Source of the DNA: Polyporus tsugae
Lineage: Eukaryota; Basidiomycota; Agaricomycetes; Polyporales; Polyporaceae
Direction: 5' to 3'
Assembly (NCBI GenBank): GCA_024305745.1
Contig: JAHRBS010000001.1
Coordinates: 2,914,001-2,978,000, forward strand
Length of the DNA stretch: 64,000 nt
In this document: positions 33,608 through 45,422 of the stretch, one piece after another
How positions within the stretch are numbered: the first letter of the stretch is position 1
Layout: each line of letters opens with the position of its first letter
Notes under the pieces: generated by a model
Databases searched by the model: none
Seen by the model: the letters and a program-made list of their open reading frames with translations, nothing else
Told to the model about the DNA's origin: nothing
Made by a program: the position numbers and the translations under genes

Positions 33608-34561
33608 CCACAGCCCCGGTCATGAGGCGTCGCACGCGGAAGATGGCTCGGCGCGGAGGGCTCGCCTTTCGATGAGGTGCGGAACCCGATCGTGGCCGAG
33701 GTCGATCGCGGTTTATTTTTCTTGCGTATCTTGCGTTTACCTGGGGTTCTTACGTCCTTTCATGGCTTCACGGGCACTCATTTCATCGACATCGACGACG
33801 GCAGCGTGGCGTACTTACGGGTTTCAGGATCTTTTTCCTTATAGCAGCATCGGCGTACCTCCAACGACATGTGTTTTACGTATGTACAGTATTTGTATCG
33901 TGTATCAGTTAAGCATCGGATGCGAGTACCGGTCAGGGACCCCTTTGTCTCTCAACTTGCCTTGTTCGATGTCCGAGCGGTCCCATGGCTTACGTCCGTC
34001 TCCGTAACGGCGGGGCGTAACGTTCAATATTCAGGAAGCAAAGTTTAGAAGGCCACCGCCGGAGGACTCGGCGCGTCGATTGTGCAAACCTACGTACAGT
34101 CTCTCACACAAGCTTCAAACGGTGGGAGAGTGGGACATACGGCGTTGCTATGGTTTGTTCCGTTCTCTTCATTCCAACGCCTTTGAGATCGATACATCAT
34201 GCATCATGTCTCAAGGTTTAATATTTAATGACTATCCGGTACATATGGCGAGACGTACATGGAACATGTCGGAAACGCGACCCGCACAGCAAAGAACGAA
34301 GAGGCAGATCTAGAGGTTCATGTTGCGTTCCAAAGTGTGTGCCGATAGGCGCGCGTCGGGCGAGCACCGAGGATCCCCCTCCCAGGAGCTGGCTGTATGC
34401 GAGCTGGACGACACCTGTGGCGAAGACCGATTGCATGGAGAAAGCCGCCTACCCTGGATACATACAGGGGCTTTCCAGCGTCGCTTCATACAGGAAACTA
34501 GACCGAGATCACGCAACGCCTGCGCACACGGGGTGCATATCAGGGTAATGCGCCTTACATT

Positions 34562-34761
34562 GTGGTAAAGATTACAGTAGAAATACTTGGAATACCTTTA
34601 CCATCCTTTGCCATACCGATCGTAACACCCTTTGTATACCTGTCGTAAAGAGCGGGGCTTACGGTGAAGGGGGTGTATTCGATTACAAAGAGGTATTACG
34701 GTCGTTGCGGCGGAGGATGGTAAAGATATTCAGACTTATTTCACCATAATCTTTACAGTAG
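34562..34761. repeat. MITE-like inverted repeat, about 200 bp (unit 1)
   Basis: The left arm from 34562 (GTGGTAAAGATTACAGTAG ... CTTTACCATCCTTTGCC) and the reverse complement of the right arm ending at 34761 (CTGTAAAGATTATGGTG ... CTTTACCATCCTCCGCC) match over about 50 bp with few differences. There is no coding sequence between them. I could not identify a target-site duplication. Confidence 0.55.
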
Positions 34762-37700
34762 TTCGGGCAAAGTATCCTGATTTGCACCTAGTGGCATAGC
34801 CAGATTGTACCTGGAGAGACTTTGCACGACAAGGGCATGTTCCTTGAGCACGCAGTGCTAGTGAAGGTTGACACGCACCCGTCGCAAGGAGGTTGAGGAC
34901 GCATCGCGACTGTGGGCGAAGGACACGCCCTCTGCCTTCTCCTTCAGTTCCTCCTCTTTTCCATTCCCAAAACGTGTAGTTCAGGTACTTGGCAGACCGG
35001 CCACGGTCAGACGGTTGAGGAATTGGATGGCCGCATATACGTACCGCAAGGTAGGCGGATGTCGACGAGTCCTCCGCGTACCCCATCCGGCGGGAACACG
35101 GCATGTGGCAAAAGCGGCGGTATGACATCCTCCTCCATGTGCGATGCCCGGATGCTCGGCTGTGGCGTTGCGAGGTGAGTGGAGAAGGGACAACCGATGA
35201 CGCGAAGCAAGATGCCTGTTTGGCAGCCTGGGCCGAGAGGACGTGCGAAGAGTAGACTGAGAGCAGCATCAAAGGAAGGAAGGAAAACATGCCTTACGTG
35301 CTTTCCGTGTTTTGATCACGATCCCACTGCACTCCCCCACCGCTCCCCGGAGGGACATCTCGATACGGCGACAATCGCGATTGCACGATTCGCCGCCGGT
35401 CGCCTGGCTTCGCCTGGGCTAAGACAAACGAGGAAGACGCCTCTGGTGCCGCCACAATACATCGAAGCACCGGAGCGGCCACGAGCAGAACGCCTGTCTT
35501 GTGGCACGGCTTTCTTGTGCGTTTCGGACCTCGCTGCCTTGTGCGTCGCAAGTGCGTCGTGATACGGCCCATTGTTGACGCTGTGGCTGTTGGAGTCTTG
35601 TTGAGACGTCATGGGGTCTGCAACGCTGGAACTAGTGCATATCCGCTCATTCGCTAGGGAGACAGGGAATTGGAGTGGAATTGACCAGCACGGACGAAGG
35701 CGGGATGGAATCCGGATATGAAAGGCTGGCTTCCGTTGCGCAGCGAACCCGAAGGGACGAGCCTTCTGTAATTCCCGTGCGCCCTGGGTTCTTGAGGGAG
35801 GGCACGCAGATTTGCCTAATGTAGCCGCAGGGACGTAGATTGCGGCAGGAGTTTGGGGGAAAGAGGAGACTGTTCTTGGCAGCGAGCAGCCGGTGTTGAC
35901 GTTGAGAATGGGCCGCACGATAGATGGATGTGGGAGACGGGAGCTCGCAACAGAGATCGAGGTCGCCGGTGTGGGTCACGTGCGTGTCAAACGCGACTGT
36001 GGCACCGGGCGCCTCTTCGCGAGTCTCCCTCGAGTCGTCCTCTGCGACTGCAACTGTCTGTCCGAGGCTCTCGTTCTCTCTGTGCGCCACATTACCCCTT
36101 CCATCGAACTATCTGCTCTCCAGGCCCGATCGACTCGATCGCGAATCTCTTGGCATGACGCATAGCTCCAAGCGTCCCCCGCCGGTCCCGGCAGTTGCAC
36201 ATCCAGCCTGACACCGTGGCCGCACAGTGCGCGTTAGAATCAGCCGTACATGCGCATCGACCTCCGGCAAATCTAATGATTGGCCTTTGCACGCAGGCTG
36301 CTACATCCATTTGCCGAAGCCCAAACCCTCTCGTCGTCATCCCTCCCGTAACCGCGCTCATCTGGCCCACTCGTCGCTCACTCGACACAAATTGTTGACT
36401 CGATCTCGTATGTCTCCCGCGCCTCATCACCTTCCATAGTACTGATAGTCGTGACACATTCGTGGTCCACATACAGCTCAGGGTTGCGGGCCGCTTCGGC
36501 TACGAATGAGCGGCGTGCGAGCATGCTCCTGGCCCCAACTTGAAGAGAGAATACACGGTGCACGAGGTATGTATATACGGTCAAACTCTTCCCAGACACC
36601 ACGACACTTCACACGCGCGTGGAGGAGCTCAGGACGGCCGGTCAGCGCACACTGGGTGTGGGCGGGCGCTGATAGCAAAGCAAAGCGCGAGGACCCTCGC
36701 GGACGAATGTACGTATCTGGACGGAGGATTTGTTCCGCGTCGGAAGTGAGTGGCCTGAGGAATGCTGGGACGGGCGGTGGGCGGCGCGGGCGGCGGGCGA
36801 ACAGACAACCGGACGGACGAAACGAAGGGCGGCCGGGCGGGACGAAGGGGGTTCTTTGTGGCAAGATGACCTGAGTGCTAGAGATGGAGTACGGGTACGG
36901 ACTCTCCCTCACCCCCAGGCTGCTACTTATACTGACGGCGTCGTGCTAGTTTCCCAGGTTCCCGCGCACGGACCAAACGTGAAATGTTTTTGTTTGTACA
37001 GCCCGTCTGCTCGGACACGACATGAAACGTCTCGCATTCTGCCGGACTATCCGTCCGTGCGCAATGCGTTCATCCATCCCACGCATCCCGGACCCTTGTC
37101 GCATATCCCACGGCTCTCCAAGCATGACCTTCGAACTGCACCGAGAGGGTCAAGCAGGGCCGTTTGCGTCTTTAGCGAGACACGGGCAGACAGGCAAGAA
37201 TCAGGCAAGGGTTTCCTATGCTGCAGCGGCCGAAGTTGATTCCAGCCGACTTTCCCAGCTTTTGCATCCTGACGGGCCAGCCAGCCCTGTGTTGACGCTA
37301 TCTCCGCCGCAATGGAGTAGCGGCAAGAGTTGCCTAGGGATCCCCGATCCGTTGATAGCGAATTTTTTCAACTCGCCGTCTCGGATGAGCTGGCCTGGAA
37401 CACGGCGCCGGAAAGGGACCGTGGACGCATGATGTACGTGTGCCCCTTAAGTGGTGCAGGTCGGTTTCCCTTTCCTGTCCCTCCCGCAAATTGGGCGCTG
37501 ATGTGCTTCGAATGTAGCATTATTCAATCAGGTCTTCGCCCCGCGACCATCCTCCCTTGCCGCGGAGCATGTATACAACCGCACGGCTCACACCTGCCTC
37601 CTCTCGCGTCGGCCGCACCTCCGTCTCGACCAAAGGTCTCCATCGCAGTTCCTGCCGCCGTTCAGACTACAACTAGAAATGCCATCTCGAGGAGGTCTCG

Positions 37701-37959
37701 AAAACTGCCATATTTCGCAGGTTGGACGGCCGCGGCGAGGTGTGTCGTCCGACATATTTGCGTTAGCTCGCGGCTAACACCTTATGTATGTATTCTTCTA
37801 GGCCCCTGCAGCGCAGGCGCCATAATTAATTCGCGTCCGAAATGTTTCATCTTACGCACCGGCAGAATCCGCCGTCAGCAGCCCCATGGTTCCGACATTC
37901 ACGTCTTCCCCCGCCATGCTCTCGGGTCGACCGGTTGGCTGAAACGGTGGAGAATACGC

Positions 37960-40900
37960 GTTGAACCAGCGGCTGGTTCGAGAGTCCAAGATGGCCGCGG
38001 AGTCTGCAACAGAACCACCCAACTGCGGGGTGTGGACGGTCGACGATTTGATAACCATGTGCGGGCCTCGGTCCTCGGATGTGCGGTCGGGCGTGCTGAT
38101 CACTTTGTGCAGGGTCCCTCTACGCGTTGTCGCGCCGTCCCTCACGGCTGTTCGGGAGCCGTCCGATGCGCTTCGTGAGTGGTGTGTTTCACATTGGTTT
38201 CACAACAGTACTAGTCTCACTGCTGCACGTCCCCGCGCGGCCGAGGGATTCGCGCTTAAGACAAACTTGAGATGTGTCATGCCTCGTTCGCATTGACTGT
38301 TGGCTAACGTGCTCGGTATGTACTGGTGCAGGTCCTTACAACACTTTTGCGCGACCTCGCGTCGAATACATTCTGCTTACCCTGCAACAGAATGACAAAT
38401 TGTGGGATGTGAGTGGTCTGCTGGTTGGCAAAAACTCGCGAGCATTCAGGCAGAGCCCCATTTCACGCAATTAGGAACTGCGGTCCGACGTCGGCAGGTT
38501 TTGTGCGGGGCCCGTAGCTCGCTACGTCCGCGCTGTCGCAACACGGTCAATCTAGAAGACGACCATGAGTCTGGGAACCGTGCGATCCCGCTTCCATGAG
38601 CGGTTTCTTTCAGGCCATTCTTGCTGACCCACTCAAGACCGACTTGCGCACGGTTGACGCGGCAGCCGCGGATTTCGCGCTCAGGATGTGCTGTGGAGGA
38701 ATATGCCAAGTTCAAGTTGTTGTGCGGAACTTATGTACTGGTTAAGTGACCTTGTATGTTGCGTCTGCGTTGGGATACTAGGACGGGCTCGGTCCATCGA
38801 CCATCGTGGACTTGGAGTCTTGGATGCGTATGAATTGTCTCCCGCGTGCCTCCCTGTCGCCTGTTTGTTTCCCCACACCGGCCGAGACCACAGCTTTGCG
38901 GGACCGCGCGCGGTACCATTTATTGGATGGGTGAGGGATAGCCGGAGGTGCCCGCACAAGGCAATTAATGTACACAAAATAATTTGCATACCATCCACGA
39001 CGTTAGTGCATTTTGCCATATCTATATGTTTCGAAGCACGGAAGGATTCGACGACATGAAGCAAGGGCGAAGGCAAGCAAAGGCCGCATAGACCGTTTGC
39101 CCGCCGCCGTTCCACATTTGGCAGGTGCTCGGGACTTGTGCGCTTCATTCCTCTGCTCTTGACCACCACCACGGCTCCCTGGGTGGAGTCTCAACAGGAC
39201 GTTGATGCATACGCCGACCGTCTTGAAATCAACCCTCAGTGCTTCCTGAGTCGAAACACACAGTGACACACGGTCAATTCTCACCATCCGACACTTTGCC
39301 TGCGTCTCGCCGCCTCGCGCTCTGAGCGGCCGGAACAAAATCTTTCCTCTGGCCGGCTTCCCTCAGAATGTCGCATAAATGCTTTCAGGGTCGCTTCGAA
39401 ACACAGTGCGGCTGCTTGACCCTGCTTTCGGCTGGCTGCCGTGGTGTCCGAAGATCAAGCGGATCCGCGGCTATTGCGAGGTGAGCTCATCGTTGCATTC
39501 GTCCCTGGGACCGACGTTAGTTGTCGGATATGTTCTGGAATAGTGGGATGCCGTGAGCAGGCGCAGTGCGTGATGGCGACGCCTGCGCTGTCACCCTGCC
39601 CCCGCCACGCGTACCGGATATTCCTGCACGGCGCCTGGCCTGTAGTGTGTCTGTGGTCGTAACGCATGGCGTTGGCCATTTGTGTGGAAGAGAGGACACC
39701 CGGTGCGCCATCTGGCTTCGCGTAAGGAATGCCGTGTCGAAACACCGTGGTGACTGTGTTTGTTATGCCTGTACGCGGATCATTGTTACCGTGTCACTGT
39801 CAACCATCACAGGCGAAGCGAGCCGTTAGACACTGTGTAGTTTATCCAGTCGCCTGGGACAACTGGCCGGACCACGGGCACGTCGTGTTCCCGAGACGGC
39901 TGCATGCCATTCGACGGCGATAAACTCGATATCAGGCAGCGCGAACGTGAGCCACCCTCCAGGAAGTCGGTGACGGCTGAAATCCAGTGAGGGCATCGCT
40001 TCAGGGGTACTTGGATGAACTACGGGAGCAGCGTCCTAGCACCGCGCCCCGAGGAGACATTCGATCGGTGTGGTCAATGCAGGTTCGGGGATTCCCATTC
40101 GTTTTGGGCATCGAAGTCGTAAGTCATTTATATAGTTCAAGAGCGTGGCAGTCGTGTTTGTGTTTACCCGGATGAAAGTCCTGCACGCTGAGTAACGGAG
40201 AGGACGTGCGCCATGGAGCAGTCGTGTCAACATGTTCCGCTGCAGCCATTTACGCAGGAGTGAGCTAGAACCACGCCGCGGCTGCAGGATGAATGTGCAG
40301 AGCGGCATAAACCATTGGTGCGGCGGAACTCGGCTCTTTGAAATCCCTATCACGCTAACCATCCTTCTATTCGCTAGACCGCTTGCCAACCCCGAATGCT
40401 CGACCGCCATTTATCTCTTGTTAATCCCGATCACGGTGTGTACGTCAGACATATACAGATGCGCGCAAGCGAACCAATAGGGGTCCCCGCAGAATAACCA
40501 CGACGAGAATGACCCTGAGGTGGCCTGGTTCCTTTGTGCCAATTTTAAATAGGCAATTGTTCGGTAGGCAACAGAACCACTGAACCAGAGATGGGATTCC
40601 GACCCTTCGCTTTCCATACGAGGGCACCGTGTGAGTCCGCCGTATGTTTCCCAGACTGCGTCTCCTTGTATGCTCATATGTAATGCTTCTTCACAGGGTG
40701 GCCGTAGGACGCGGCTGGCCGAGCTGTATGGATGACAGTCATCCGGATTGTGCCGCGTGCTGCGCCTCAGAACGATGACCAAGGGGTTGGATTTCTTCGT
40801 TCAATTCATGCGAGAACGCTTGCCAGGACAGGTGCGTTATTTCCTTGTGCGGCCGCCAATCAAGCCCCATTTCCGTCGCTAACCAACTAATATAAATTGG

Positions 40901-41131
40901 CCGCCTTCGGCAGATTGGAGGCGAGGAAACGGGACCTTGGTGCAGAGTCCCCGAGGCAGTGCCAAAGTACGGCGCGGCGGAAAACAAGGTCAGTGCGAGA
41001 TGTAGAGATACAGTTTCCCACCTCTTCTCGACCCTTGACCCAGACGTAGCATTTTCAGGCACTCTAGCCGACGGCCGAAGCTCATATCTCCGATTTACAT
41101 CGTCAGATGTGGTGTGTGAAATTGGTTTGCT
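37960..41131 (+). other. Possible multi-exon gene or remnant, unrecognised (unit 1)
   Basis: Several segments read as protein-like and are bounded by plausible splice sites. About 37985-38176 includes VWTVDDLITMCGPRSSDVRS. 38333-38409 includes ARPRVEYILLTLQQNDKLWD, with donor GTGAGT and acceptor CATTCAG. 40004-40119 includes GYLDELREQRPSTAPRGDIR, with donor GTAAGT. 40777-40830 ends FVQFMRERLPGQ, and 40911-40987 includes CRVPEAVPKYGAAENK. About 41061-41131 includes GTLADGRSSYLRFTSSD. I cannot join them in one frame without stops, and I recognise no family. This may be a degraded gene or chance. Confidence 0.25.
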
Positions 41132-41249
41132 TCTGGTGAGTCTCGTACTTGGAGTCCGATGGTCTTCATCCTCCCGTCCTTTCCCTCTCGACAAGCCTCA
41201 TGCGCCTTCATATTTTTCCCTTCCCGCAACGTCAGCAGGACTTTATCCT

Positions 41250-41708
41250 CAGTCCACCAACCAGTCGTGCCCATCCCATCCCACACGCGGTTGTCAGCCG
41301 TACTCGCTCTCCGGCCCCTCCCTCATCATCAATCCACCCCAGCTCGACATCCGGCTGCCATGTCCACAGACCTCTATCCTGAGTCCGCATACCCATCCCG
41401 CACATTTTGTTTCGTGCACGGCGACCAGCAGTACTCGCTCTCCAACCCTTGCGCCATCGTCTACTCTCTCCAGCTCCTCCCATTCAAGAAGTTCGTCGCA
41501 GAGGTCGGATCCACACCGGATGTGTTCTCCTCGCCATCGACCCGCGAACGCTAGTCCCCCAAGCAGATGGCGCACCGCAGCAGCAGCCAACCTTCCTCAC
41601 CAAGCTCTACACGTACGTCCACCTGATGCGTGTCCTTCGCGCTGTGTTTGGACTGACGGGGCATTCAGCCTCCTCGAACGGCCAGAGAACCACGCGTTGA
41701 TCTGCTAG
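41250..41708 (+). pseudogene. Heat-shock-factor-type DNA-binding gene fragment (unit 1)
   Basis: A Ser/Pro-rich stretch (ATSSTRSPTLAPSSTLSSSS) typical of HSF-like N-termini is followed, after a frame change, by PQQQPTFLTKLYT at about 41575-41612. An intron (GTACGT at 41613, CATTCAG ending 41668) joins it to LLERPENHALIC and an in-frame TAG at 41706-41708, where the family has Trp (I-W-W/RWD). This is the first helix and strand region of the HSF DNA-binding domain (PF00447). The recognition helix and the rest are not found downstream. HSFs activate heat-shock genes; this fragment cannot. Confidence 0.7.
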
Positions 41709-42150
41709 GATCCCCCAGGACTCACCGCTAGCTCGACGCCTCGAGTTTCTCTCCGATTACCTCACACCGACCTCCTCCGCTGGACGTGTTCCACCTTCGG
41801 GGCATCTCACCAACAGCCCCTTGCAGCGGCAGCTCCCGTGCACCAATGTACTTGTTGCGATTTTGCCCGTTCTGTACCTTTTCGCCCCTCTTTCGACAGG
41901 AAGACGAGAAGTGTTTGACAGTGGAGGGCGACACGGTGAGCGTGCTTCCGGCGGACGCATGCCTCCTTTGCTGACCCTGTGCTGTCCTTCAGAACGGCAC
42001 TGCTGTCGACAGCCATGCGACGTCCCCGCCGTGCTGGTCATGTATTTCTAATCTCCTCTCGCGCACTTGCGAATTTCCCTCCCAATGAGCTCTCGCGATG
42101 CATTCCTGAGATATCCGTCGCGGGGCGCCAGGCCCATATTCATCTTCTAT

Positions 42151-42338
42151 GGTACGATCGTGGCGTCGAGTTGAAGGAGCAGCGCAACAACATCAAACTC
42201 TACGTCCGCTGCGTTTTCATCACGGACGACTGCGAGGACCTCATTCCCGAGTTTTCATCAAGGGCAATGATCGTCGACTCTGAGGATATTCCCCTCAACA
42301 TCTCTCGTGAGACGCTCCAGCAGAACAAGATCATCAAG
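42151..42338 (+). pseudogene. Hsp90 middle-domain fragment (unit 1)
   Basis: One frame gives [20 protein letters not shown], then IPEFSSRAM in place of the usual IPEYLxFVKG, then [20 protein letters not shown] and IIKV, followed by a GT donor-like site. This is the conserved middle domain of Hsp90, the ATP-dependent chaperone. The ATPase domain, the remaining middle domain and the MEEVD end are absent, and the FVKG loop is damaged by a small indel. A remnant, not a working gene. Confidence 0.85.
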
Positions 42339-43566
42339 GTCCGGCCATGGCGAGTACCCGGCTTTCCAGTGTGTTTCCTTCTCACAAAGTTTTTTTTACA
42401 GCGGCGCGCAGAACGCCGCAGCCTGTCTGTCCACCGCTTCCTCCTCCCGCATTCACGCGACTCCGCTTCACAGAGCGCAGCGCACTGGGGCTCTTATCCA
42501 GTAAGTCGAACCACTGTATGCTCATAGCGAGTGCAGCTTTGAGGTACCGTTGGTGGGCATTGTTCTGACTACGCTTCGGGAATGTCTAGGCGGCTCACAT
42601 CTGCTTCGCATACCAGCATGATCGACATGTGCGCGCCCTGCAGTCGCAAGGCTCAACGTGCACTCTCGTCGACGGCATTCTCACCGCTCGGCGCCATGGC
42701 CCATTCCGAATCAGACGGCCTTAGTAGGTGCGAGGTTCGGTGTGCGCCAGCCAGTAGTGTTTGCTGTGTTCGATTATGAATGTGTGTCTAATGTCGGAAG
42801 TTGCCCACGGCTGTCCAGGCAACGGTCCTCCTTGTGATGCAGCGCATACTCATCTGGGATCCCACTGCCCGGCCTCCTATGCGGGGGAGGAAGAACTCAG
42901 CGACTTCCCTAACTGGCTGAAAGCTGTCGGTGGCGGTCTGGCACACGGCGGCAGGGGATTAGAGGGAAGTCCGAAGAACTGGTGAGCACATTTCTGTGTC
43001 CAGCATCATGGCAGGCGGCGGTCCGAACGACAATGGACTTCCAACTGATGGTCGGCCGTTTAGATGCGGGAGTATGTATATCACTGAATCCGTCGGACTT
43101 GCGCTGATCGCGTAGCACTCGGAAGACCCTGATCGGACGTGCAGAGCGCGCCAACAATGAACAGTATCTTTGGGTGCATGCCCCACGGTCTGTTGAGCGA
43201 TGGACATGTAACTTGTACTGTACGCGACGCAATCCCGTCTGTTTTTCGAGCACTGCTGACTGGGATCTAAAAATACATTCCTCTTGTGAGTAGTGTGCAT
43301 GCCCAGAGTGCCCTGCGCTCTCCGCCTCAATCATTGGCAGTTTGGCACAAATACGCGGATCCCAGGACGGTTCTCCCAAGTGCGCTCCTCCCGAGTCCCC
43401 TGCCTAAGTACGCGCCTCCGACTCGAAGTAAGTACTCTACCTCAACTAAGTACTCTGCCAGAGTCCGTGTTTGTTTCTCTGGCCGTAAACCTCGCTTCGC
43501 CCGACCCTGGAACAAACACTGCGGGCGCCGTCAGCACGAAACACGTCAGACAACCGCCGCCACGGC

Positions 43567-44268
43567 TGGATGATCGGAACAGCCAGTGAGTGCTTATAAT
43601 CCTCAGGAACATTGCATGCCGCTGAAAGTTTGGCAGGCGAGCATGCTATCATTTACGAGTACTACCTCCTTAACGCCAAGAACCACTACATGGGCCTGAT
43701 CCAGACCGAGACGGTAAGTTTGAATGACGGTTCATGACGCCCTGCTAGCCCCCCTCACCCCGTCACTGGCAGCCATACTTCCAACCCAGCCCAGTTCCGC
43801 CTGCGCCGTTTATCAACAGCACGGAGTACAACGACCCAAATTTCGGTCCGGGTGCCGCGTGGGGGCTCACAGTCACTAACTCCCAGAACATCCTCGTCCT
43901 CGGTACGCACTCCGGCCTACCGAACGCCTTCTGAACTCACCATCTAACTCCTGTCCCGCTCTCAGGTGCCGGACTGTACAGTTTCTTCCAGGTGAGCTCC
44001 GCGCGTTCCGTTGTTCCGACGCGTCTCTGACTGGCCACCTCGCACGCCCCGCGTTCCGTCCACACAGGACTACTCGCAGAACTGCCTCAGTACGTTCAAC
44101 TGCCAGCAGCAGATCGTCAACATCGACTCGGGCTCGAGCATCGCCATCTACCTCCTCTCGACCGTCGCGAGCGAGTCCATGCTCAGCGTCAACGGCCAGG
44201 GCATCGTCCCGAACTCGGCGAACAGGAACGGCTTCGCGGAGACGCTCACTGCGTGGACGCGGACGTAG
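43567..44268 (+). pseudogene. 5'-truncated GH55 3' end (units 1/2)
   Basis: Homology to the complete GH55 gene begins abruptly inside the exon coding for WMIGTAS and runs to the stop codon. The exons and introns are intact: EHAIIYEYYLLNAKNHYMGL, the Phe-to-Leu change in NILVLG, then QIVNIDSGSSIAIYLLSTVA. There is no start codon, signal peptide or promoter, so only about 150 C-terminal residues remain. Confidence 0.85.
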
Positions 44269-45222
44269 CCACAGCCCCGGTCATGAGGCGTCGCACGCGG
44301 AAGATGGCTCGGCGCGGAGGGCTCGCCTTTCGATGAGGTGCGGAACCCGATCGTGGCCGAGGTCGATCGCGGTTTATTTTTCTTGCGTATCTTGCGTTTA
44401 CCTGGGGTTCTTACGTCCTTTCATGGCTTCACGGGCACTCATTTCATCGACATCGACGACGGCAGCGTGGCGTACTTACGGGTTTCAGGATCTTTTTCCT
44501 TATAGCAGCATCGGCGTACCTCCAACGACATGTGTTTTACGTATGTACAGTATTTGTATCGTGTATCAGTTAAGCATCGGATGCGAGTACCGGTCAGGGA
44601 CCCCTTTGTCTCTCAACTTGCCTTGTTCGATGTCCGAGCGGTCCCATGGCTTACGTCCGTCTCCGTAACGGCGGGGCGTAACGTTCAATATTCAGGAAGC
44701 AAAGTTTAGAAGGCCACCGCCGGAGGACTCGGCGCGTCGATTGTGCAAACCTACGTACAGTCTCTCACACAAGCTTCAAACGGTGGGAGAGTGGGACATA
44801 CGGCGTTGCTATGGTTTGTTCCGTTCTCTTCATTCCAACGCCTTTGAGATCGATACATCATGCATCATGTCTCAAGGTTTAATATTTAATGACTATCCGG
44901 TACATATGGCGAGACGTACATGGAACATGTCGGAAACGCGACCCGCACAGCAAAGAACGAAGAGGCAGATCTAGAGGTTCATGTTGCGTTCCAAAGTGTG
45001 TGCCGATAGGCGCGCGTCGGGCGAGCACCGAGGATCCCCCTCCCAGGAGCTGGCTGTATGCGAGCTGGACGACACCTGTGGCGAAGACCGATTGCATGGA
45101 GAAAGCCGCCTACCCTGGATACATACAGGGGCTTTCCAGCGTCGCTTCATACAGGAAACTAGACCGAGATCACGCAACGCCTGCGCACACGGGGTGCATA
45201 TCAGGGTAATGCGCCTTACATT

Positions 45223-45422
45223 GTGGTAAAGATTACAGTAGAAATACTTGGAATACCTTTACCATCCTTTGCCATACCGATCGTAACACCCTTTGTATAC
45301 CTGTCGTAAAGAGCGGGGCTTACGGTGAAGGGGGTGTATTCGATTACAAAGAGGTATTACGGTCGTTGCGGCGGAGGATGGTAAAGATATTCAGACTTAT
45401 TTCACCATAATCTTTACAGTAG
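45223..45422. repeat. MITE-like inverted repeat (unit 2)
   Basis: Copy of the 34562-34761 inverted repeat at +10,661. Confidence 0.55.

Larger units (their letters stand above)
33608..41249. other. Gene-poor part of unit 1
   Basis: About 7.6 kb. Many overlapping ORFs occur, none with a recognised domain. It includes a MITE-like inverted repeat (34562-34761) and, from about 37960 on, a series of coding-looking segments flanked by splice signals. The same sequence recurs at +10,661 and +21,322. No rRNA, tRNA or transposase was recognised. Confidence 0.5.
33397..44057 (+). repeat. Tandem array, unit 1 (10,661 bp)
   Basis: First complete unit of a direct tandem repeat, offset exactly 10,661 bp to the next. 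It holds the last GH55 exon, a gene-poor stretch of roughly 7.5 kb, an HSF fragment, an Hsp90 fragment and a 5'-truncated GH55 3' end. Unit limits are set at the last mismatch (33396/44057), so the true breakpoint may lie up to about 490 bp to the left. Confidence 0.9.

Noticed and set aside
34736..35290. 184-codon minus-strand ORF beginning with a hydrophobic, signal-like sequence
   Set aside because: No domain, no homology I recognise, and it overlaps other ORFs and the MITE-like element; most likely chance. The same applies to its copies at +10,661 and +21,322.
37330..38178. 282-codon plus-strand ORF in the unit
   Set aside because: Composition looks random, with no recognisable motif. 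Long open frames are common by chance in GC-rich DNA. Only part of the interval (in another frame) looks protein-like.
42339..42760. Continuation of Hsp90 downstream of IIKV
   Set aside because: I looked for the C-terminal middle domain and MEEVD end in all plus frames and found no convincing match.
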